Shown here one piece after another: positions 33,601-45,400 of a DNA stretch of 64,000 nucleotides (within the stretch, counting starts at the first letter, position 1; each line of letters starts with the position of its first letter). The notes under the pieces were generated by a model. That model worked only from the letters and a program-made list of their open reading frames with translations. It had not been told where the DNA came from and searched no databases. This DNA is from Limnoperna fortunei. Lineage: Eukaryota > Mollusca > Bivalvia > Mytilida > Modiolidae. The position numbers were made by a program, and so were the translations under genes. The stretch covers positions 76,153,865 to 76,217,864 of the forward strand of contig OX104118.1 of assembly GCA_944474755.1 (NCBI GenBank), written 5' to 3'.

Positions 33601-36600
33601 GACATACATGCAACTACCATTATCATTGGAAACACACCATTGTGTGTTTAAAGGGAAGACGAATAAGTTAATGAAAGCAAACAAATATATGGTCTTTGCT
33701 AACGTTTCAAATCTGTTTTGTTTTATTGCGACTACATTTTAATTAAAACCACTGCAATAGGTTTATTCCCTAGTAAAACATAGACGCCATGATATAGCTG
33801 AAAAATTGCTGAAAGTGGCGTTCAACACTATTCAAACACACAAAAATATATAGTGTTATTTTCTTTATATACTCTATAATTCAGCAAACGCCAGAGATTG
33901 TGCAGTTATTGATTATTGTCTGCTGGATGACATCCCTCACGAATGCCTTATTATGAGACAATTATGGTTAGTTTAAGTTCGTTGGATCTTTCCTTCAAAG
34001 CTATTTAGCTAAAAACCAACGAAACGATGATGTGATTGTTATTTTCTAATTCTATACATGTATGGGTTTTTAAGAATTGTTATATATTATATTACTATGT
34101 ACAGTTTATTTGTGAATTGTTTTGAGCAACTGAATGAATAAAAAAACCCACCATATTTTTATTAAAGGAAAATGTTACAGGATCGTATTGTATGAAATCA
34201 TATTGTAGCAGATCTGAACAAAACTGCCTTTATGAAGTTACATTAATTTTAAAGGGAAATATGTTTATATATACTTCAAAAAAATTTATTCAGTATCATA
34301 TTACTCAAGTAAAAAAAAACAATGCAGATATCATAATCATTAAGCAAGCCAAACTGTCTGTTCAAATTCAGTCACTTCTGTCGACACCTCTGTGCATATA
34401 ACATAGGAATAACATATCAGGTTTCCAGTTAAACCCGTTTACATGGCTAAAATCGGTTTTTAATGCCGCGCGTATTGGTCATCGTCGTTTAAGAAAAATA
34501 TAGATCACTGTACTCAAGCGTCAATTAGTCGTGCAAATGTATTTAAGAATTGATATAGTGAAAAATAAACTACCTTATTATACACCTCGCCATAAGTTAA
34601 GCCACACCATATTACTTTCCAGGAATTCATTTAAGATTTTATATATTTTAATATGTTTTTAAAAAAATGACAACTTATTGAACATTAATGACTAACAAAA
34701 CATACAAACAACATGTTTACAGTCGCTTTACTTATTGTTTGATGGAAAATGTTCAAAGCAAAGATATCAAAAAACAGTGCAAATATAATTTTCATTAGTC
34801 ACAAAATAAGTTTGATTGCATACTTCAATTTCATGATTTTAAAGTAAATACATCATCACAGGTCAGGGAAAGAAAAGTCACTGTGAAATGTGTTAAACGC
34901 AAAAATACTCAGTTAGTCGTGTAACCACTACGCTTCCGGTACAGTTCATTAACTCTCCTCCTCATGCTGTTCATTAAACGACGCAGTGTAACATGTGGTA
35001 AACTTTGAATGGCAACACGTAGTTCTTGGACATTTTGACAAGCAAGGGCTCTGTTATTGATTTTACGGCCAATGATATCCTACAAATGTTCAACTGGATT
35101 AATATCGGGTGACATGAATGGCCATGGAAGATGCTCAATGGCTTTCCTTTCGATAACATCACGTACAATTGCAGCTCGGTAAGGTCTTGGGTTGTCATCC
35201 ATAAAGATGGGTCTGTTACCAAGTCCATGATTGTCAAAATGTGGCACAATTAGGGCGATAATGACGTCATTTCGATATTTCTGCCCTGTCATTACCCCAT
35301 CAACACATACAGATTCAGATTACAGTGCCTAGGATGTTGTTCTGGTTGTACGCAGTGCCTCGTTTTCTCCAAACGCGCATGCGCCCATTAATATGACAAT
35401 GAAGGAATCTGCTTTCGTCGTTCAAGTGTACTCGTCGCCCGCATCGAATATTCCAATGGTGGTGATATCGTGCCCACTTTAAACGTGCTTGACGATGTCT
35501 CTGTGTCAACAGTAGAGGTTTCAAGGGACGACGAGCTCTCAACCTTGCATTGTTTAGGCGCCTGTTAACTGTGTTAACGGCGACTCTGATTGCAATATTC
35601 CAATCGTCACGAAGATATCTTGCAGTGGCAAAGGGTTGGCGTTTTGCGACACGAACGAGTGCTCTATCCTCCCTTTCAGATGTTTTTGTTGATCGACCTG
35701 ACCTATAGGACGTTTCTGGATAGTTCCATCATCTCGATGACGTTTCAGTAGCCGGGATACAATGCTAAAGTGAATGCCTCAATGTTGTGCTATCTGACGC
35801 AAGCTCTGTCCGCTATTACGCATTCCAACGATCTGTCACTTCTCAGCTTCACTTAATTTCCATCTAGGCACTGAAAAAATGTAATGATGAAGTCGGTAAG
35901 ACCAGGAGATGAACGAACACTAAATTGTTAAGGATAACAAGGCTTTGAGGTGTGCTCGACAAACTGGATTTGCTATTTAAAGATTTACCTGAGGATATAG
36001 TTAAAGTAACTTTCCCGTGCTCGAATGATGGTTTAGTACATACTAGTAAATAACGCAAAGATAATATTCATTTATAACACAAAAATTGTGGGTTGTGGCT
36101 TAACTTATGCAAGGTGTATATATTTATTTGGCCCCGTGCGGGATCCGTGTGGTTAAAAGAATAGACCGCAGTCGCGCTAGCTTGTCGTAAAAGGCGACTA
36201 AATAGCGCCTAGTACCCTGACCGGCGTGTCAGGTCAGTTTGCCTAAAGACCGACTGGGATGTGTGCCCCAGGTGGTTGAATGGGGTACCCCTGGCAAGCT
36301 GGGGTTGTCAGGCCATAATACCTAAAACCTGACCGCAAACCATATTAGTGCACCGTGTTGTGAAAAATTCCACGTTCCTCGCACGTTAAAGAACGCTGCT
36401 GTAGTATTCGCTATGAGTAAGGATTTCGATCCCGCTACAGGAGGCTAAATTGCCCGACCCTATCCATCCTCCCATTTGCCAGTGGCAATCTAAAATCCGT
36501 TACCCCTATTTTTTTCTTGTGTCCCATCCCATTTTCATTCATCATCATTTCATGTTCATTTTATCATCCATTTCATGTTCATCGCCTGAATATAGCTGAA

Positions 36601-39362
36601 ATATTGCGGCTCGGGCGTTAAACACCATTAATCAATCAATCAATCAATATATTTATTTGATAGGGTTAATTGTCGCAGTAAACGACTAAGTTAAAACTAA
36701 TTGGTCATAGTGTTATAAGAGTTAAGAAATTTCGTAAATCAACATTTAACACATTATTTTCTTAAAATTGTATTCAAATGACCAAATATTATCGGAGAAG
36801 CCAATTAACAACATGGGTTTATAAAACCTGATCCTATTCAATTTTATAATAATGATTAATTGTATTGTTTCCTTTCGCAGCTCCAACATTGCTAAATACT
36901 CCAGCAAATGGTGCGAGAATAAGGATTGACGTTCTTCCTACCAAGAATATTGCTTATTTTAAATTCAGTGACATATATTCTCGAGATTTTCGAGGCAGGC
37001 CTTTATCAGTCGACGTTTCTAAAGTCGTGTTTCATCACTGTCTTTGTACTAATGCATCGGATGTTGTCAATGTGAGGACGAGTCCAGACCAGTACGGAAA
37101 TTATAATGAGAGCACATTTTTCATCGATATTATAGGTATAATAGTGTTAAGTAATTTTTTTATGTTTAATATTTCATGACATTTATTTGCAAAGAAACCA
37201 GCAATTTTTCACACATAGATATAATTATTTGAAGGTTTGTAAATAAGAATGTTTGCTAAAGAATGGTTGTCATATTTGCGATACGTTATTTTATCGTTTA
37301 TATTTCCTTCAGTTAATAATAATGTATATATTATTCTTCTTGTAACTAAAAAATTTCAGACAGATATAAACCAACCTTCGCCAACTGTCCACACAACAAT
37401 ACGATTACCACCAATGAATCAATATCATGGATAGCCCCGAACGCTGCAGATAATGTAGGAATCAGATACTTGTACAAACCAGATATCCAAAACAACACAA
37501 AGTTGTCACCTGGGGTGTATACGTTGTTATATAAGGCAGAAGATTGGTCCCAAAACAGCGACATTTGTTCTTTCACAATAACAGTCAACAAAACTCCAGG
37601 TTTGTATTATATTCCATAAAACAGATGCGTGAACATAAAAATTTAAAGACATATGCAGATAACTATACTTTAAAATATACCTACTCAGAAAAGTAATCAA
37701 GCCCTTAGAGGTCGAATGGTTAAAGTAGTAAGTCATCTTATATTTATTGAGTTTGAGCCAGACTCTCCACAGGTTGCACTCTACTTCAACCTTAATTGAC
37801 AAGGCTTGCCACTTTTCCAAGCGAAGGTCGGAGGTTGTCGGGGGTAGTCGCTGGGTACTGCCTCTTCTTTCACAACAAAAATCTGCAAACCGCAATATAT
37901 CTGGAAAATTACTTAGTGGCAATAAAACTCATTTAAGCAAACATTGTAATACGGGTTTTACGTAATTTTATCACAACACAAATAGTGAACAACATAGTAA
38001 TGTTTGGAAATTACTTGGGGCTTAGATCACTGTTATTCGCAATCGTATAAAAAATGGCAGTATATAAAAAGGGTATAATTTTGGTCGAAAAAAGACTACT
38101 CAACATAAGATCTCAATGGTTATTGCTCAGTTGACTATTACCTTTTAATGCGTCTACATAAATGAAGGTAATACCGCACACCGGTGAAAATGTCAAAAGG
38201 ACAATTCACAAATCAAAGTCCGAGAAAACGGCAAACTCTAACAACCAAAAATATAGTAACTATAGCAATAGTCCTGACTTGTTCAGGCATTTTAAAAGGA
38301 ACGGTCGGTACCACTTTTTTAACATCCCAAACCTCTCGCGTCCATTACTGTAGTATTAGAGTTGGTTAAAGTGGATGGGTATCATAAACCACTAGTCCCT
38401 AATAGCTGTATAAAAAAAAATCATAGTAGCACATTCACTGTACACTGAATTAAAAAATTTTGAAACCTTTATGCAACCATATTATTTAACATATATAATA
38501 TGTATGTTAAATATATTAATGTTGTTCAATGTTAACCAAGGAGATGTATAGTTGACTTTAATAAAACATTCAAATATCATCGCCTTTTACATGCGCTTAA
38601 AGTGGATATTTGTAAGGTTTCATGACGACACTATTATATATAACTTAACATTGTATTTACAGATGTCCCTTCTGCTCCTTATAAACTTATGACCAGTTTC
38701 AACTTAACCCTGATTATTTGTGAGTATATTTGCAGTATTAAGTTAGGAATGGTGTTCACGGTGTTGTTCTGTACCATTCACATCTAGAAATGAAAGAATG
38801 ACTATGAGTAATCAACACAGATCATGATAAATAGATTAGGGCGTAAAGTTTATCATTTAGCTGTAACAAAAACTAAGTTCTGATATACATAAATAAAAAA
38901 AAAAGATTTATGGCATTATAGTCATATCAGTCGTCACGCACAACAAGTATCCTAATATACACAGATTTGCCCTCTCACTGATATCCAGAAAACAGAAAGC
39001 ATTTATTATCAATTTTAATTTCGAAAATAGCTTTAACCTCTGTTAGCTTCGATATGGATTGATTTATTAAAATAAACATTTAAAAAAACTCAAACACAAT
39101 AAAGGTGAAATGTTTTATATTGAAACTTCATATAGTTATTTATACATGTGTACAATTTTACTGTAAAATTATGTGTGTGTTGTTTGCTGTCAAACGCGAT
39201 TCAGGTTGCCATGGTGTAATGACTGATACACTTTCTGTTCTAGGTGGATTAATATCTGTGGTGATGTTCTTGATATTAGTGTTAATTTCTTTCTATGCCG
39301 TTATAAGTGCAAAAAAGAAAACTGCATCAGAAGACACAGAAAAATTATGTCAACACAAATAA
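30672..39362 (+). CDS. Gene 4: EMI-like/WAP-VWC-like/HYR single-pass membrane protein without PPxY
   Basis: Exons: 30672-30733 (signal peptide MAILTWIIIIQILIISSA), 32069-32244 (EMI-like module in one exon, ending CTTNCCNGW...GNC), 32680-32970 (WAP-like core with two cysteines missing, then a truncated VWC), 33542-33562 (21-base microexon), 36881-37135 and 37360-37599 (HYR domains), 38663-38719 (stalk) and 39244-39362 (membrane span and tail). Phases agree throughout and the 1221-base total gives 406 aa. The architecture is a shortened gene 1. The tail after the span is only about 19 residues (KKKTASEDTEKLCQHK) and has no PPxY, unlike genes 1-3. A possible extra exon pair (33885-34260) breaks the frame and is left out. 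AATAAA lies at 39450-39455. Confidence 0.75.
31262..31445 (-). repeat. Family B fragment in gene 4 intron 1
   Basis: Shares tgccactggaaaaatatg and gacaacccccaacgatagg with the family B elements at 14105 and 27118. Confidence 0.5.
32069..32244 (+). CDS. Gene 4 exon: EMI-like cysteine module
   Basis: Enters in phase 2 (completing ACC) and leaves in phase 1. The order of cysteines and the CCxGW...GxC end match the two-exon modules of genes 2 and 3, so one intron was lost here or gained there. Confidence 0.75.
32680..32970 (+). CDS. Gene 4 exon: reduced WAP plus partial VWC
   Basis: A 291-base phase 1-1 exon equivalent to gene 1 exon 2681-3013. The WAP half keeps RCP, EVCCSNVC and other cysteines but lacks two of eight. 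The VWC half keeps CWYENEF and CSSCIC but not the closing CCxxC. A second open frame on the same strand is a shadow. Confidence 0.7.
33542..33562 (+). CDS. Gene 4 microexon of 21 bases
   Basis: Between a good acceptor (tttacttgcag) and a perfect donor (gtaagt); phase 1-1, encoding seven residues (DIPANYT) with an Asn glycosylation site. Skipping or inclusion would not change the frame. Confidence 0.55.
33760..33843 (+). repeat. SINE family A, 3' fragment
   Basis: Contains tagacgccatgatatagctg and ttgctgaaagtggcgttcaa, then an A-rich tail. Confidence 0.6.
33885..34260 (+). pseudogene. Possible decayed EMI-like exon pair
   Basis: The segment 33885-33966 reads in phase as ARDCAVIDYCLLDD and onward with three cysteines, and has a gttagt donor. 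A second piece from 34181, after a gttacag acceptor, reads SYCMKSYCSRSEQNCLYE. Together they resemble the split module of genes 2 and 3. The phases do not join (2 against 1), and the CC-x-x-W ending is missing, so I treat the pair as a relic. Confidence 0.4.
34581..36118 (-). mobile_element. Tc1/mariner element, defective, in gene 4 intron
   Basis: Terminal inverted repeats tacacctcgccataagttaa (34581 onward) and its near-complement ending caaggtgta at 36118 (the right copy is one base shorter) are flanked by TA on both sides. The antisense transposase is in pieces. An N-terminal helix-turn-helix part lies near 35590-35870, a middle part at 35315-35542 with HLNDESRF, and a C-terminal part at about 35080-35292 with FMDDN and SPDINPVEHL. 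The second Asp and the Glu are separated by 34 residues (DD34E, Tc1 type). Stops and frameshifts make it inactive. Confidence 0.88.
36127..36653 (+). repeat. Family B repeat, longest copy, with ATCA tail
   Basis: Starts ggccccgtgcgggatcc, runs through aggccataatacctaaaacc, ttcgatcccgctacaggagg and gaatatagctgaaatattgc, and ends (ATCA)n at about 36630-36650. The head matches 8796-8916 and the middle matches 17636-18038. It begins a few bases after the Tc1 element ends. Confidence 0.75.
36881..37135 (+). CDS. Gene 4 exon: HYR-like domain 1
   Basis: A 255-base phase 1-1 exon after cctttcgcag. It corresponds in position and length to the first HYR-like exon of gene 1, including the CLC pair (CNC in gene 1) and the DQYGNYNEST stretch (DIYGR in gene 1). 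Confidence 0.65.
37360..37599 (+). CDS. Gene 4 exon: HYR domain 2
   Basis: A 240-base phase 1-1 exon with CPHNNTI, SWIAPNAADNVG, YTLLYKAED and CSFTITV, a clear HYR pattern. The donor is gtttgt. Confidence 0.75.
37709..37950 (+). repeat. SINE family A, degenerate long copy in gene 4 intron
   Basis: Contains ggtcgaatggttaaagtagt (A-box region), tgagtttgagccagactctcc (B-box region), and the ccttaattgacaaggcttgc 3' part. Confidence 0.6.
38177..38400 (-). repeat. Family D dispersed repeat in gene 4 intron
   Basis: Reverse copy related to 9498 and 27596: on + it shows aatagtcctgacttgttcag and gcgtccattactgtagta. Short open frames here are shadows. Confidence 0.5.
39244..39362 (+). CDS. Gene 4 last exon: membrane span and short tail
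   Basis: Phase 1 entry onto GLISVVMFLILVLISFYAV, then SAKKKTASEDTEKLCQHK and TAA. No PPxY or NPxY motif. Confidence 0.75.
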
Positions 39363-39449
39363 TTTGAAATATTAGTCAATTGTTACCTGTAACAACAAAT
39401 AACTGACGTGTCCTGATTAGAAAAAACGTGCGGCTGGCACACTAAATTG

Positions 39450-39455
39450 AATAAA
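39450..39455 (+). promoter_or_regulatory. Poly(A) signal, gene 4
   Basis: AATAAA 88 bases after the stop codon of gene 4. Confidence 0.5.
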
Positions 39456-39744
39456 TATGATATCAGTAAAGCTATTACAATTGCAGTTGTTTTGTTTTAT
39501 TTGTTTAATGCTGTTTTGTTTTTTACTCTTAATATTACGTTTTAATACTGTAATAACTGTTAAAACTAAATCATCGTAACTAAGTATAAAATATGTCAAC
39601 TATAGCAATCACTATCAGCATATATTATTTTACTGCTGTTGACTACTTAAATACTCAAACAAAGGTTTCTTGCACCTAAGTTGATGTTATCTCTCCAGAA
39701 GTTCTATGGTCGTCACCATGACGTAATTGATCGTTATGGGAAAT

Positions 39745-40030
39745 CAATATCGAAAATACGATGGGACATTTTCCCTGAGTCATAGATGTATTTCCTTTTC
39801 CAGGATATGACTTTTCCCTACACATAATAATGAGTAACTCGACGGGTGTCTAATTAGATACAGGCACTGCTTACTTGTCCGTGGCGCTGGAGTGCGTCCA
39901 TGGTTTGTATTGGGTTCAGGTTATTCTCTTTCTGTTTTTGTGTTGCGCTGTGTATGTTTGTCTATATACGGATAAGTAACTGTACCTTGACTTTTGGCTC
40001 CTGTTGTTCGGTCGGTTTTCTTCGCTATTT
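39745..40030 (+). repeat. Family C dispersed repeat
   Basis: Shares taatgagtaactcgacgg with 60715-60925 (reverse) and ttgacttttggctcctgttg / ggtcggttttctt with 29440-29500 and 49040-49130 (reverse). Confidence 0.55.
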
Positions 40031-41539
40031 TATTATACAGACCAATCTACAAATGTTCTAAATGGGAAATCGATGTGATATATACAAAGATAAGTTTCTT
40101 CATTTGCACTAGTTACTTAAATGTATATGGCAAAATTTATTGTAACTAATTTGTTAACGCAGTAATATGTATATTACACTGTTGAAATTGAACACTTACA
40201 TGAGTTTTGAAGCATCAATATCAATTCGTTATGTATTGTAAATACAGTTGTATGTATAAAACATAAAGTAATTTTTTTCAGAATTTTATATTTGTTTTAT
40301 TATTGACTTCTACTTTTTATTGTAATTGTTATTTTTATTATTTGATTACCTCATTACGCTTCTTTTCCATTGTGCTGTGTCTCCATACAACAAATATCAA
40401 CCAACATATACGTTACGCATTATTTAACTCATCATTTATTATAAAAGTATAGGTGAACGTCGCATGGATGATGGATATATGTTACAAATTTCCAAAACAA
40501 AATACCTTAAACGTTTTCTGACAGATTGTTAGAGTATTATTTCGGGAAATCAGGTTAAAAGTACAAAAAAGGTTGCATTAAATTGCGATAAAGTTTAATT
40601 TCCTTTTGTTGTGTGCTGGAAGATACGCTTAAATTTATTCCGTAGGTTAATAAATTGATACAATGAAATCACAAGCAAACCAGCAAACAAATCAATACTG
40701 TTGTATCGTGTGCGTAAAATTGAAAGCAAAAAAACTCCTTACATGCTGAAATGACAGTGTAAGACATCAAAAGTACACAAGGTGGTGATTTTATACAAAA
40801 TCTAGAAAGGCAAAACTAAAGAGTACGAAACGCAACTAAAGATTGTAAGTTATTCTAACACATTTCGTAGAATTATAACGTATTAGACAACTAAGAAAGA
40901 AATGAAAAAGTAGCATAAACCTAGTTGTATTGATGGCATGTACTCTACCATTTTTTATATAGTTACTAGTTGTGTCCTTCATGTCTATTTATGAGACATA
41001 TATAGTTATAACCAAGCTTTATGAGATATGGTTTCTTAAACGCAAACATAGTCCAGTACAAAATTTAAAGCCATGCCTTCCAGAAAACTGTCAACATACA
41101 CTTAAAATATAATACATTAGTAACTGTTTTCTTTTCTTCAAATAATAAATAATGCAACAACGAGTACAAGTATTTTTCTAATTTATTTCAGAAATTCCTA
41201 CATCCAATACTTAAATAACAACATGTATTGAATGTATATTTTAATAGTACTTAATATACTATTAATTGCAAAACGCAAATTTAGGATTTTGTATTGTTTT
41301 TATTTGTAATTTTATAAATTGAAATGTTTACAGTTAATCTAAATACCAGCATTTTGTCTACTTTGTTTAGATTAGTTTTCTCATGTTCATGTCCTAAAAT
41401 GTTATGAACAATTCATTTATAAATATTATTGATTTCCATATTGTATACTCAGTTCAATCATAATACATTTTTTATTAAACTAGCATTAAAGTATTGTTTA
41501 TTATTATTGTTATTCATTCCGACGTCGGGTATCTCTCAT

Positions 41540-42476
41540 TTAATTTCTTTTATACCGTTGTGAAAATCTTTCATGTGTGGGTAGCACTGTGTAGACGCCG
41601 TACATGCCATCTGAACTGTGCAGTCCAACATGACAGTGAAGCATCCAAATGCCCGGATTATCACCAACCATTTCGAATGTCTCAGCTCCCCCAGGATTTA
41701 AACCAAGGACATCATTTCTGAAGGCTTTGGTTGTTTTTTGAACAAATGTTTCTCCGTGAATATGATTAGAGTGTGACGCGGTACCCATTGCGTATGAATA
41801 CCATGCTACATTTTCGCCTACTTTAAATTTAATATCCGGAATATTTTGAAAGCTGTATCCATTTATAGTGTCTCTCGAGTTTGCATCCTCAAAAATAGAA
41901 TCTTTTGGATTTGTTCTGTTTGGCGCATATTGTGCTAAATTGTAATCAAAGTAAGGACTTTCATTTTCATCAAAGACAACAAATGCTGTTGCAAACTCTC
42001 TGTCTATTTCGTCTTGTCGTCTACCATAATCATCCACTACACCCTCCCTGCATATAATAAGAGGACCTAACAATCCTGTAGATATATCTCGCTCAGGGAA
42101 TACTGGTGAATCATATAAGTATCCTACACAGTTTGGTTCGTTTGGACCTGGACCAGATCGTTGTGGTACTACCCATCTATACTTTGCAATGTGTCCAGGC
42201 TTTATTCCATATTTCTGCTGTTTTATCATTTGATTATCTCCAGGTAAATTGTGCAACGATATGGAGTTATAAAATGATGCCTTATTTTTGTAAACAATTT
42301 CGATGATATCTCCAACACTTGCCCGAATAAAAGGTCCAAGAATCCCTAGATGATGATCTTTTTTATTTCTTGGAACCTGTTCAGTAAAAGTATCATCGGT
42401 AAATTCTCTATAAACTGCCTTCTTGTATTTTGAACCAATAAACTGGCCATCATTCCGGACAAAAACATTTCCAGGC
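41540..42476 (-). CDS. Ferroxidase exon 13: domains 5 and 6
   Basis: A 937-base exon entered in phase 2. Domain 5 has GSKYKKAVYREFTDDTF and GILGPF. Domain 6 has FDENESPYFDYN, SHSNHIHGETF and IWMLHCHVGLHSSDGM, providing the remaining trinuclear ligands and a full type 1 site. Stop TAA at 41540-41542. Confidence 0.95.
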
Positions 42477-45400
42477 CTGTAAAAATTTATACATAATTTT
42501 TAAGTCGTTTATGCTATAATAATAATATGTTTGTTCTGTGCAGAAGTCTGAATGCTAAAAGGTAAAAAGTAAAATAACGAGTAACTGTAAATTCGCTTCC
42601 TTTTCAATTGAAGTCAAATTTGATTTATCAGATGTTTAATTATTACCGCTAGTAAGAAGCTGATGAAATGATGCCAATTGAAGCAATGGTAAGAAAAGCA
42701 TTTCATAGAATGTAGAAAAAATTAACTGCCATAAACTGTTAATATTGTTGTGTAACTACGTTATTTTCCTAAGTGCAAAGGAACACTCATCCGCCATAAG
42801 TATTCGTAAAAAACAAAATGGCCGAACAATTACAAACAGGTAGGTACGTCTTCGACTCTGGTATGAGTTAACTAGACAGCAATACACACTGTGTAATTGC
42901 ATACAAATAATTAACACGTGCTCGTCACATGATTAATACTTTTGACGTCATTATCGTCTGCTATTTCCGCTAGTTGTTTATGTAAACACCATGGGTCGAA
43001 AAGGGAGAGAGCTGTCAAACGAGCAGAAAAGTGCACTCGCTGCTTTATCTGATGCAGGTTACAATAAAATTGATATTGTGAGGTTGACCGGGATTAAACA
43101 GAGTACCGTGTATAGTTTTTGAAAAGGTATGAACAGCGGGGAAATATTGTCTTTCACTGAACGTGACTCTACGTAACTTTCTAACTGTGTACGTAAAAAT
43201 CGTCGTCAATCTTTAAGTGAGATAACTAACATTTTTAATACTCCAGACATCGTACTTTCTCCAAGAGAACTATTGAAAGGAAGTTACACATTGCAGGCTA
43301 CCACAAGCTTTCTGTCAAAAAACGAATCCGTATTACACATGTAGAGAGGTGATCAGGAGAAACCATGTTGCATGGTGCAGGGGACATCTTTAAAAGACTG
43401 TGACGAACTACTGGAAGAAATTCATCTTCAGTGATGAATGAAAAGTAGTTATTGGTCTAGACTTACGGGTGAGTGTGTGGTGAAAAGTCGGAGAAGAATG
43501 GTTACGAGATTGCATATGTCCACCATCGAAACCAGGGTTAAGTTTAATGATCTGGGGTTGTATTTCATATAATGGAGTGGGAACACAAAATATATAGAGA
43601 TTATTGATACCAACATTTTGCCCGTTATTGTTCGACATTTTCCTAACAACGATTACATATTTCAGGACGATAATGCACCCGTACATCGTGCTCGTTCTGT
43701 TCAGAAATTTCGTATGGACAATGACTTACGGTCTAGACTTACGGGTGAGTGTGTGGCGAAAAGTCGGAGAAGAATGGTTACGAGATTGCATATGTCCACC
43801 ATCGAAACCAGGGTTAAGTTTAATGATCTGGGGTTGTATTTCATTATAATGGAGAGGGAACACAAAATATATAAAAATTATTGATACCAACATTTTGCCC
43901 GTTATTGTTCGACATTTTCCTAACAACGATTACATATTTCAGGACGATAATGCACCCGTACATCGTGCTCGTTCTGTTCAGAAATTTCGTAGGGACAATG
44001 ACTTACGGTCTAGACTTACGGGTGAGTGTGTGGCGAAAAGTCGGAGAAGAATGGTTACGAGATTGCATATGTCCACCATCGAAACCAGGGTTAAGTTTAA
44101 TGATCTGGGGTTGTATTTCATATAATGGAGTGGGAACACAAAATATATAGAGATTATTGATACCAACATTTTGCCCGTTATTGTTCGACATTTTCCTAAC
44201 AACGATTACATATTTCAGGACGATAATGCACCCGTACATCGTGCTCGTTCTGTTCAGAAATTTCGTATGGACAATGACTTACGGTCTAGACTTACGGGTG
44301 AGTGTGTGGCGAAAAGTCGGAGAAGAATGGTTACGAGATTGCATATGTCCACCATCGAAACCAGGGTTAAGTTTAATGATCTGGGGTTGTATTTCATATA
44401 ATGGAGTGGGAACACAAAATATATAGAAATTATTGATAACAACATTTTGCCCGTTATTGTTCGACATTTTCCTAACAACGATTACATATTTCAGGACGAT
44501 AATGCACCCCTACATCGTACTCGTTCTGTTCAGAAATTTCGTAGGGACAATGATTTAAACAGCATGAATTAGCCAGCACAAAGTCCTGATATTAATATAA
44601 TAGAGAATTGTTGATGGCGTCTGAAGAAAGAACTGCAAAAACGTACAGAAAACATTCTCAATGTAAAAGACTTGGAGCGAGAATTTCGAGACATCTGGAT
44701 AAATGTGCCATCTACTTACATTGTCTTCGTACAACAGCATTCCAAGGAGAATTTTACGTGTGATTAGGAATAAAGGGAACATTACAAAGTATTGAAGTAA
44801 GGTTTTTTGGAATATTATTATTACATTATGCATTTTTGTTGCTTTATTGTATTCATGCGTTGACCGGCAGACATTTTGTTTTTACGAATACTTATGGCGG
44901 ATGACTGTATCTACATCAAGTTTGGTATAATTTGAGACTTGGTTTTAATACTCTTTAATGTTTGTTATATTTTCCGGTCCTAAATCTTATGGTGATTGAG
45001 TGATACTGACTGTACATGTAAAGTCAAAATGAGCGTTAGGCATCAATTATAATTATGGATTTCTTATGCAATTAAGGGTTTATTATCGATGTTATAAAAC
45101 ACCTGTTTGATTATTAGTTCCCAAGTGTATTTCAGCCATACGTTATCATTTCGATATAGACGTACATATTTTAATATACATTTAACCTAGATGACAAATG
45201 CACATTTTATTTTATTGACAAGGATTGCCAGTTTTCATAGGCCACTTTCAGTAATTTTTCAGTTATACAGTCATTAAGATTGGAGTAGAACACTGCCTGC
45301 ATTGAGACTCGAATTCCAAATCCTTAACCTTGGTGTTGACAGGCACTTGATCAATAGATGACTAACTACCTTGAACTCTCAGGTACCAAGGCTACTTTTG

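Larger units (their letters stand above)
39363..41539. other. Convergent spacer between gene 4 and the ferroxidase gene
   Basis: AT-rich. It contains the gene 4 trailer, a family C repeat (about 39745-40030) and, at its right end, likely poly(A) signals for the ferroxidase on the minus strand (TTTATT at 41497-41502 and 41471-41476). I see no gene. Confidence 0.55.
42782..44909 (+). mobile_element. Tc1/mariner element with internally amplified transposase core
   Basis: Terminal inverted repeats: catccgccataagtattcgt near 42789 and its complement near 44885, the right one ending actgta next to TA. The left end has drifted (aacact instead of tacagt). The element lies in the last ferroxidase intron, antisense to the host gene. 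Confidence 0.9.

Noticed and set aside
43604..44478. Many overlapping frames of 60-90 codons on both strands
   Set aside because: They are shadows of the fourfold-repeated transposase segment.
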